DNA of 7,792 nt from Hellea sp964576765 (GTDB taxonomy: Bacteria; Pseudomonadota; Alphaproteobacteria; Caulobacterales; Maricaulaceae): positions 1-7,792 of the forward strand of contig CAZNWH010000099.1 in NCBI GenBank assembly GCA_964576765.1, written 5' to 3'. The notes beneath the pieces are model-generated. The model was not told where the DNA came from, did not search any database, and saw only the letters and a list, made by a program, of their open reading frames with translations. Both the position numbers and the translations under genes were made by a program. This document shows positions 1-5,335 of the stretch, piece after piece. How positions within the stretch are numbered: the stretch's first letter is position 1; every line of letters starts with the position of its first letter.

Positions 1-24
1 TTAAACTGAACCAATAATAAGTCT

Positions 25-55
25 ATTATAATCCGATTTTAGCCTGTGGCGTCAA
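25..55 (-). promoter_or_regulatory. Candidate sigma70-type promoter reading leftward out of the window
   Basis: On the minus strand there is a TTGACG box (positions 55-50) and a perfect TATAAT box (30-25), separated by 19 nt. The boxes match the vegetative consensus 5/6 and 6/6, but the spacer is longer than the optimal 17. It would drive a gene lying left of position 1, which cannot be seen. The call rests only on box similarity in an AT-rich stretch. Confidence 0.35.
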
Positions 56-60
56 GACAC

Positions 61-89
61 TTGGCCTTTGAGACAAAGCGGTTTATAGA
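61..89 (+). promoter_or_regulatory. Candidate promoter for the antiporter/pterin/LacI gene cluster
   Basis: TTGGCC (61-66) and TATAGA (84-89) are separated by exactly 17 nt, and each box matches the sigma70 consensus at 4 of 6 positions. Transcription would start near 96, giving a short leader of about 27 nt before the ATG at 124. It lies back to back with the candidate leftward promoter at 25-55. It is the best plus-strand candidate I found upstream of the cluster, but weak matches like this are common by chance. Confidence 0.3.
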
Positions 90-123
90 GCCAAAAAATG
101 GCGTTAAACGATAGGCTTTATCC

Positions 124-255
124 ATGATTTCACTAATTTTTTCCGGCGGTATGAACGTATTTGGTCTTTCTGTAGACCCGGCTTTGTTCTGTTTCGGGCT
201 TATAGCTCTTATTTTTGGGGGTCTTAATATACTTGAATATAAACGGTTTGATTAG
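124..255 (+). CDS. Small single-pass membrane protein, 43 aa, function unknown
   Basis: This short reading frame starts with ATG at 124 and ends with TAG at 253-255. An AGG Shine-Dalgarno core (113-115) sits 8 nt before the start, and an in-frame stop (112-114) rules out a longer form. Residues 1-18 are mildly hydrophobic. Residues about 19-37 form one strongly hydrophobic helix (ALFCFGLIALIFGGLNIL), followed by a charged tail, EYKRFD. This is the pattern of a small inner-membrane protein with a short polar C-terminus. It ends 13 nt before the antiporter ATG, so the two are probably co-transcribed and possibly translationally coupled. I do not recognise the family. It could be an antiporter accessory peptide or an unrelated membrane microprotein. 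Its small size means a chance reading frame cannot be excluded, but the ribosome site, hydrophobic segment and spacing together favour a real gene. Confidence 0.55.
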   Translation: MISLIFSGGMNVFGLSVDPALFCFGLIALIFGGLNILEYKRFD

Positions 256-268
256 AAAGTAACCGGAC

Positions 269-1243
269 ATGCTCGTCCCACTTCTTCTCCTTATTATCGG
301 TATTATTATCCTCATCATAGCTGGGGATTGGATGGTACGCGGCGCGGCCTCTCTCGCGCGCCACTGGGGTGTACCTTCGCTTATTGTTGGTTTGACAATT
401 GTTGCGTTTGGTACATCTGCGCCAGAGCTAGTTGTTGGGGTGCAATCGGTTTTAAAAGGAGCAGGCGAACTTGCGGCGGGTAATGTCATAGGGTCAAATA
501 TAGCCAATGTCTTACTCGCGCTTGGTCTCCCGGCGATGATTATGGCGATCCCGACCAATATGGCCGGCGTGGCGCGTAATACGCTTATTTGTATTGTCGC
601 GACGATTTTATTCATCGTACTGGCTTTTACGGCCAGTGGACATACAATGGGTTTTATTCAAGGGGCAATTTTATTTGGCGGAATACTCGTTTATTTATTT
701 TATATGTTTCGATTGGCGCGATCTGGGGCCCATGACCCTATTTTAGATGAAATGACAGAGATCGACGAAGGAAAAGACGGCCTTCCGACCAACGTTTTAT
801 TATCATTTGTCTTCGTTGTTGTGGGCATTGTAGGGCTGATATTTGGCGGTAAATTGATTGTAGATAATGCCGTTATTATTGCAGAGGCGATGAATATTTC
901 TAATGCGATAATCGGATTGACGATTGTGGCTATTGGAACATCATTGCCTGAAATCGCAACTGTTATTGTCGCCTCTTACAGAGGACATTCTGAAGTTGCG
1001 ATTGGTAATGTTTTGGGTTCTAATGTGTTTAACCTCTTTGCGGTTATGGGCGCATCAGCCTTGGCAGGGCCGGTTCGGATTGATGAGAAGCTGTTGACAT
1101 TTGATGTCTGGGTTATGCTCGCTTCATCTGCGGCATTAATGCTATTTGTGTTGAGGCGTCAGCCAATTGGGAAAATGGTTGGTATTGTTTTCGTCATAGG
1201 ATATATTCTTTACATGCTGGCGCTCGTAACTCGCGTCATGTAA
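269..1243 (+). CDS. Calcium/sodium antiporter, CaCA family (YrbG-like)
   Basis: This 324-aa inner-membrane protein is predicted to exchange Ca2+ for Na+ or H+. It has the internal two-fold repeat that defines the Ca2+:cation antiporter family. The first alpha repeat (about residues 41-86) carries GLTIVAFGTSAPE and GNVIGSN. The second (about 216-261) carries GLTIVAIGTSLPE and GNVLGSN. The ion-coordinating acidic residues of the two repeats, E53 and E218, are both present. About ten hydrophobic segments are visible, five on each side of an acidic loop (about 151-172) that is probably cytoplasmic. Length is normal for bacterial YrbG-type members. The start at 269 places the first membrane segment at the very N-terminus, as usual in the family. 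It is the second gene of the plus-strand cluster, 10 nt before the PTPS-like gene. Which ion it carries is inferred from the family. Confidence 0.93.
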   Translation: MLVPLLLLIIGIIILIIAGDWMVRGAASLARHWGVPSLIVGLTIVAFGTSAPELVVGVQSVLKGAGELAAGNVIGSNIANVLLALGLPAMIMAIPTNMAGVARNTLICIVATILFIVLAFTASGHTMGFIQGAILFGGILVYLFYMFRLARSGAHDPILDEMTEIDEGKDGLPTNVLLSFVFVVVGIVGLIFGGKLIVDNAVIIAEAMNISNAIIGLTIVAIGTSLPEIATVIVASYRGHSEVAIGNVLGSNVFNLFAVMGASALAGPVRIDEKLLTFDVWVMLASSAALMLFVLRRQPIGKMVGIVFVIGYILYMLALVTRVM

Positions 1244-1253
1244 GAGCCATAAG

Positions 1254-1631
1254 ATGGTCTCAGATCTTACATTTGAAATCGAAAAAGATTTCCAATTTGA
1301 AGCTGCCCATTATTTTGGACATGCGGATGCAAATGATTTGTTCAAAAAAATACATGGGCACAGCTTTTCTGGTACCGTTCGTATTGAAGGTGCCGCGCAA
1401 GAGGATAAAGGCTGGATACGCGATCTTTGGAAAATAGATCAAATCGTTCAAGACGTGATCAAACTACTGGACCATTCGCTTTTGAATGAGGTTGAGGGAT
1501 TAGAGCAACCCGCCCTAGAGCAGATTGCAAAATGGATATTCGAGCGCTTAGAGCCAAAACTTCCCGGCTTGTCTTGTGTCGAAGTCAGGCGACCTTCTTG
1601 TGGGGAGCGGGCCAGAGTCCGCCGCTCATGA
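1254..1631 (+). CDS. 6-pyruvoyl-tetrahydropterin synthase / QueD-like protein lacking the catalytic cysteine
   Basis: This 125-aa protein has the tunnel-fold PTPS/6-carboxytetrahydropterin synthase pattern. The zinc ligands are present as FEAAH (His19) and HGH (His34, His36). The LDH motif that supplies the Asp and His of the catalytic relay is also present (about residues 72-74), with the family's LLNEVEGLE-type segment after it. Aligned by eye with E. coli QueD, the spacing between AAH and HGH is identical at 14 residues. The position of the catalytic Cys in E. coli (KCGRLHGH) is Phe here (LFKKIHGH). The C-terminal Glu that anchors the pterin ring (VKET in E. coli) is replaced by Arg in VRRPSCGE. 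Family members convert dihydroneopterin triphosphate into queuosine or biopterin precursors, but with these changes that reaction is doubtful. The stop overlaps the start of the pteridine-reductase-like gene (ATGA), which argues for a shared pterin or folate role. Family assignment is firm; substrate and product are not. Confidence 0.88.
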   Translation: MVSDLTFEIEKDFQFEAAHYFGHADANDLFKKIHGHSFSGTVRIEGAAQEDKGWIRDLWKIDQIVQDVIKLLDHSLLNEVEGLEQPALEQIAKWIFERLEPKLPGLSCVEVRRPSCGERARVRRS

Positions 1632-2350
1632 AAGCGGTCTTAATCACGGGCGCAGGTGCGCGCATAGGCGCTCATTTAGCCAAAGGGCTCGCGCGTGACG
1701 GGTGGGCCGTAGCTATTCATTTTAACCGAAGCGAACAAAAGGCTGAAAATATCGCCACAGAGATTAGAGATAATGGAGCGATGGCACAGACCGTTCACGC
1801 TAACCTTTTTGTTCCGCAAGATGTAAACACACTAATATCCCGCGCATCTAAGGCGTTGAACCGTCCTTTAACGGCGCTGATTAATAATGCTTCGACATTT
1901 GAGGATGATAGAGCTCAGGACTTCTCAGGAGCTGATTATGATTACCACATGAGCGTCAACCTTCGGGCGCCATTATTGTTGTCCCAACATTTTGCCAAGC
2001 AACTTCCTGATGATCTGTCAGGGGTGATCATCAATATGATTGACCAACGAGTACTTAATCCTGATTCCAGTTACTTCACATATGGAATATCTAAGTCTGC
2101 ACTCTTTGCGGCTACGAAAACGATGGCGCAGGCTTATGCCCCAAATATTCGGGTAAATGCTATTGGTCCGGGGCCGACTTTGCAAAATAAAGCGCAAACG
2201 GCGCGAGACTTTGAGGATGAAGCGAGCTCGACACTTTTAGGCCGTGGGTCGTCTCCCGATAATTTGCTCCAAGCCGCACTATATTTATTAGGCGCGGAAT
2301 CTGTAACCGGACAGATGCTTGCAGTTGATGGCGGTCAACATCTCGCGTAA
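1628..2350 (+). CDS. SDR oxidoreductase of the pteridine reductase / FolM type
   Basis: This 240-aa short-chain dehydrogenase probably uses NADPH to reduce a dihydropterin or dihydrofolate. The start at 1628 was chosen because it forms an ATGA overlap with the PTPS-like stop and puts the Rossmann motif at the usual place. An in-frame ATG at 1532 would add 32 residues without SDR character. TGAGARIG (7-14) is the nucleotide-binding loop, and the Arg within it together with HFNRS (31-35) is typical of NADP-dependent pteridine reductases. NNAS (86-89) follows. The catalytic set is D139, Y152 and K156 (NMIDQ, then YGISK). Asp at the position of the usual SDR Ser, 13 residues before Tyr, is the mark of PTR1/FolM enzymes. 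The C-terminal substrate-region pattern (IRVNAIGPGPT, then a VDGGQ end) is also typical. By family, FolM makes tetrahydromonapterin and PTR1 reduces biopterin and folate; which applies here is unknown. Confidence 0.88.
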   Translation: MKAVLITGAGARIGAHLAKGLARDGWAVAIHFNRSEQKAENIATEIRDNGAMAQTVHANLFVPQDVNTLISRASKALNRPLTALINNASTFEDDRAQDFSGADYDYHMSVNLRAPLLLSQHFAKQLPDDLSGVIINMIDQRVLNPDSSYFTYGISKSALFAATKTMAQAYAPNIRVNAIGPGPTLQNKAQTARDFEDEASSTLLGRGSSPDNLLQAALYLLGAESVTGQMLAVDGGQHLA

Positions 2351-2377
2351 AGAATTCGCATATAAGGCGAGTGGATC

Positions 2378-3394
2378 ATGAAAGCTACAATAACAGATGT
2401 TGCGAAACGCGCAGGCGTATCGATGAAGACGGTATCCCGGGTTTTAAATAATGAGCCCAATGTGGCTCTAAAGACACGTGAAAAAGTGAAGGCGGTGGCG
2501 AATGAATTGCGGTATTCGCCTAATCTCGCAGCGCGCGGTCTAGCCAGTTCCAAGTCTTATCTCATTGCGATGATGTTTGGGTCTTCAAGTCCAAACTATC
2601 TGGCGAATCTCCAAGCAGGCGCGATTGAAGCTTGCCGTGAGAACGGATATCATCTGGTTGTGGAAGCTTTTGATATGTCCAGCGCACATATTTCCGATGA
2701 TTTCGAACGACGTTTAGAGCGCTTACCCGTAGACGGGATCATTCTGACCGCGCCTTTTAGTGACAGTCCTGAAATTTTTAAGATACTGAAACGACTTAAT
2801 ATCGATTTTGTTCCTGTCGCTCCTTCTTATGAAATTGAGGGCGTCCCTTGTGTCAAAATGGATAATGTAAAAGCAGCACGAGAAATGACGGAATATTTGA
2901 TAAGTTTAGGTCACAAGGATATTGGATTTATTAAAGGCCCTCCGCGGCACAGCTCATCAGCACAGCGTTTAAAAGGGTTTGAAAAAGCGCTCACAGCACG
3001 AGGCATTGAGGTAAACTCGAAATTGATAGTGAGCGGGGATTTCTCTTTTAAATCCGGAGTTGAAGCGGCTATGCGTCTTTTAAGCAAAGATAAGCTGCCA
3101 ACGGCTATTTTTGCGAGTAATGATGATATGGCTGCTGGCGTAGTGTCTGTTGCTGGCCGCAAGGGAATTTCAGTCCCTGAGCAGCTCTGTGTGAGTGGGT
3201 TCGATGATACGCCCTTGGCCCGAATATTGTGGCCGCAGCTTACGACGATCAAACAACCCATTTTTGAAATGGGTCATCGCGCCGCCGAATTATTGATAAG
3301 CCCACCGGATACAGGCGGAAAAACCACGTCCTATTGTCTGGAGCATGACCTTATTATTCGCGATTCAACGAAATCAAGTCTAAATCAGGATTAA
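2378..3394 (+). CDS. LacI-family transcriptional regulator
   Basis: This 338-aa DNA-binding repressor is of standard length. The N-terminal helix-turn-helix (about residues 4-24) reads ITDVAKRAGVSMKTVSRVLN, an almost canonical LacI/GalR headpiece. The hinge helix is NLAARGLAS (49-57). Residues about 61-330 form the periplasmic-binding-protein-like effector domain, with FASND (245-249), GFDDT (274-278) and the TTIKQP segment (289-294). R197 sits where LacI-family proteins contact the ligand. AAGG plus GGCGAG (2364-2371) provides the ribosome site. The gene starts 27 nt after the pteridine-reductase-like gene, so read-through is likely, although an internal promoter cannot be excluded. LacI-family proteins usually sense sugars or nucleosides, but no sugar gene is visible in this window, so its effector and targets are unknown. 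Its stop codon interlocks with that of the convergent ABC exporter. Confidence 0.95.
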   Translation: MKATITDVAKRAGVSMKTVSRVLNNEPNVALKTREKVKAVANELRYSPNLAARGLASSKSYLIAMMFGSSSPNYLANLQAGAIEACRENGYHLVVEAFDMSSAHISDDFERRLERLPVDGIILTAPFSDSPEIFKILKRLNIDFVPVAPSYEIEGVPCVKMDNVKAAREMTEYLISLGHKDIGFIKGPPRHSSSAQRLKGFEKALTARGIEVNSKLIVSGDFSFKSGVEAAMRLLSKDKLPTAIFASNDDMAAGVVSVAGRKGISVPEQLCVSGFDDTPLARILWPQLTTIKQPIFEMGHRAAELLISPPDTGGKTTSYCLEHDLIIRDSTKSSLNQD

Positions 3395-5283
3395 AGAGTT
3401 ACGGCGGTGTCAAATTGAAGGTCGGCGAGGCGGGCATAAAGCTTCCCATTTTTCATAAGCTGCTGATGTGTGCCAGTCTCAACAATTCGACCTTCATCCA
3501 TAACGATTATGCGATCAGCCTTTAAAACTGTGGCTAAGCGGTGGGCGATAACCAAAGTCGTTTTGGTTTTGGACATGTCTTCAAAAGCGGTTTGAACAGC
3601 GCGTTCGCTTTCTGCATCAAGGGCGCTGGTGGCTTCATCCAATAACAAGATTGGGGCGTCTCTGAGGATAGCTCTGGCAATGGCCAGACGTTGTCTTTGC
3701 CCACCCGATAGGGTAACCGCTGCTTCGCCTAAGTCTGTTTCATAGCCTTCGGGAAGCTTTTCGATAAACTCATGGGCGAAAGCCGCTTTGGCGGCCTCCA
3801 CGACATCGGAGTCGTTAGCGCCTTCGCGTCCATACCGAATATTATCCATAGCTGAGCCAGAGAAAAGGGGGGTGTTTTGTTGAACGATGGCAAATTGTTG
3901 GCGCAGGTTCTGGGGAGTCAGTTTTTCAATGTTTATGTCATCAACAACAATCTGTCCTGATTGAACATCATAAAACCGTAAAAGGAGTTGAAATATTGTT
4001 GATTTACCTGCCCCAGACGGTCCGACAAGGGCGACAGTTTCTCCGGGTTTGACTTTAAAACTAACGCCTTGCAGGGCCTGTTCTGTTGGGCGTGTGGGGT
4101 AGGTAAAAGTAACATTGTCAAAGATTATAGTACCAGTGGATTGGACGATTTTTGCAGGGTTTTCGGGAGCAAAAATACTGGGTTTTTCTTCAAGGAGTTC
4201 CATCACTCGTTCGGTTGCGCCGGATGCACGCAAAAATTCGGTCCAGGTTCCGATCAGAAACCCAATACTGGAGACGACTTGAAAAGAGAGCCATCCAAAT
4301 TGGGTAATGGTTCCGCCGCTCATCCCAGCTTCGCCACTGCTGGTTTTGGCTTTGGAAACTTCTGTTGCGCCATACCAAATCATAAGGACGATGCCAGCCA
4401 AACCAAGGCTTGTCATCATGAAGGTCATTAAACTGCGGATAGCTATTCTTTTTTTATGGGCGGTAAAGGTGCTTTCGACAGCATTGGAAAACTCACGTCG
4501 TTCTTTGGCTTCACGCGTAAAAGCTTGAACAGTTTGCATAGCCGAGAGGCTTTCGCTGGCTCTAGAAGAGGCGCCAGCGAGTTTATTTTGACTATCGCGT
4601 GAATGTGTTCTGATACGCTTTCCAACGAGAAGAACAGGAATCAGGACAATGGGACCAATCGAAATTACTATAAGCGTGAGTTTCCAATTTATAAAAAACA
4701 TGATGGTAATCGCGCCTAAAGTGGCCGCGATATGACGAAGGGCAAATGAGAAGGATGATCCAATCACAGTCTCAATCAAAGTCGTATCGGTTGTCAGCCT
4801 TGAGAGCACTTCACCGGTATGAATGCGTTCGTAAAATTCAGTGCTTAGCGTTGTCAGTTTGTCGTAAACGTCTTTACGCAAATCTGCGATAACGCGCTGT
4901 CCTAAAATGCTGATAAAATAAAACCGTAGAGCGCCTGAAACTGCCATGACGAGTGCTATAATCAGAGCAAACTTAAAATAAGCGCCCATATTGCTGCTAT
5001 CTCCAACAGCATAGCGCAGACAACTTTCCGGTATTTCTTTGTTGCCCACTAAGCCGCAATCCAGAATAATTCTCATAGCAAAAGAAATGGCCAAGTTCAT
5101 AGCGGTCGCGATGGACAGGAAGACTAAAAATAAAGTGACGATTAAGGGGTAGCGTCCCACAAAAGGTAAAAGCTGACGAAGGGGTTTAACTGAGCGCGCT
5201 TTTCCGCGCTTGTCTTTATCAAGCTGGATGGTAGTGGCGAGTGCAGCGCCTTCAGACCGGCTATCATCAAAGTTATCAACCAT
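3391..5283 (-). CDS. MsbA-like ABC exporter, fused membrane and ATPase domains
   Basis: This 630-aa half-transporter should dimerise in the inner membrane and export a lipid, peptide or drug-like substrate. A polar N-terminus (1-40) precedes six membrane segments, at about 43-70, 102-125, 180-199, 203-222, 283-303 and 327-350. The ATPase domain (about 385-625) is complete: Walker A GPSGAGKST (421-429), Q-loop around Q468, signature LSGGQ (525-529), Walker B ILLLDE with catalytic E550, D-loop SALD (553-556) and switch H581. The stretch GEVLSRLTTDTTLIETVIGSS (about 157-177) is typical of a large alphaproteobacterial exporter group. The loop between segments 1 and 2 seems longer than usual and holds two cysteines, C76 and C88. 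AGAGG lies 5 nt before the ATG, supporting this start. The gene diverges from recQ and converges on the LacI gene. The substrate cannot be deduced. Confidence 0.94.
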   Translation of the reverse strand: MVDNFDDSRSEGAALATTIQLDKDKRGKARSVKPLRQLLPFVGRYPLIVTLFLVFLSIATAMNLAISFAMRIILDCGLVGNKEIPESCLRYAVGDSSNMGAYFKFALIIALVMAVSGALRFYFISILGQRVIADLRKDVYDKLTTLSTEFYERIHTGEVLSRLTTDTTLIETVIGSSFSFALRHIAATLGAITIMFFINWKLTLIVISIGPIVLIPVLLVGKRIRTHSRDSQNKLAGASSRASESLSAMQTVQAFTREAKERREFSNAVESTFTAHKKRIAIRSLMTFMMTSLGLAGIVLMIWYGATEVSKAKTSSGEAGMSGGTITQFGWLSFQVVSSIGFLIGTWTEFLRASGATERVMELLEEKPSIFAPENPAKIVQSTGTIIFDNVTFTYPTRPTEQALQGVSFKVKPGETVALVGPSGAGKSTIFQLLLRFYDVQSGQIVVDDINIEKLTPQNLRQQFAIVQQNTPLFSGSAMDNIRYGREGANDSDVVEAAKAAFAHEFIEKLPEGYETDLGEAAVTLSGGQRQRLAIARAILRDAPILLLDEATSALDAESERAVQTAFEDMSKTKTTLVIAHRLATVLKADRIIVMDEGRIVETGTHQQLMKNGKLYARLADLQFDTAVTL

Positions 5284-5335
5284 TTGTCGCCTCTAGCACT
5301 TGCGGTGAGTTCCCTGCAAGGCCACTAAGTGCGGC
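5284..5335. promoter_or_regulatory. Divergent spacer between the ABC exporter and recQ
   Basis: These 52 nt must hold, or lie very near, the promoters of both divergent genes. No strong sigma70 boxes are visible. For recQ the best weak pair is TTGCGG (5300-5305) and CACTAA (5323-5328), 17 nt apart, which would start transcription at or just before the recQ ATG. The spacer contains an inverted repeat, GCACTT (5296-5301) and AAGTGC (5327-5332), which could be an operator or coincidence. The ABC ribosome site lies at the left end. Confidence 0.4.

Noticed and set aside
133..615. Minus-strand open frame of 160 codons at the left end
   Set aside because: It overlaps the antiporter and the small membrane protein on the opposite strand, and its Pro/Thr/Ile-rich translation looks like an antisense reading of a hydrophobic gene.
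1532..1627. Upstream in-frame ATG that would extend the pteridine-reductase-like SDR by 32 residues
   Set aside because: The extension lies entirely inside the PTPS-like gene, has no SDR character, and the ATG at 1628 gives an ATGA overlap and a normal Rossmann N-terminus.
2356..2370. TCGC-N7-GCGA inverted repeat before the LacI gene
   Set aside because: The arms are only 4 nt and one overlaps the ribosome site. It is too short to call an autoregulatory operator.
3418..3436. A 19-nt segment nearly matching 7144-7162 (17 of 19 bases), each near the 3' end of a minus-strand gene
   Set aside because: Both encode a Leu-Ala-Asp-Leu stretch near the C-terminus in the same frame. Shared codons for four residues explain most of the match, and no flanking similarity supports a repeat element.
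4069..4431. Plus-strand open frame of 120 codons opposite the ABC exporter
   Set aside because: It is antisense to a highly conserved ABC ATPase/membrane-domain coding region, has a cysteine-rich low-plausibility composition and no recognisable family.
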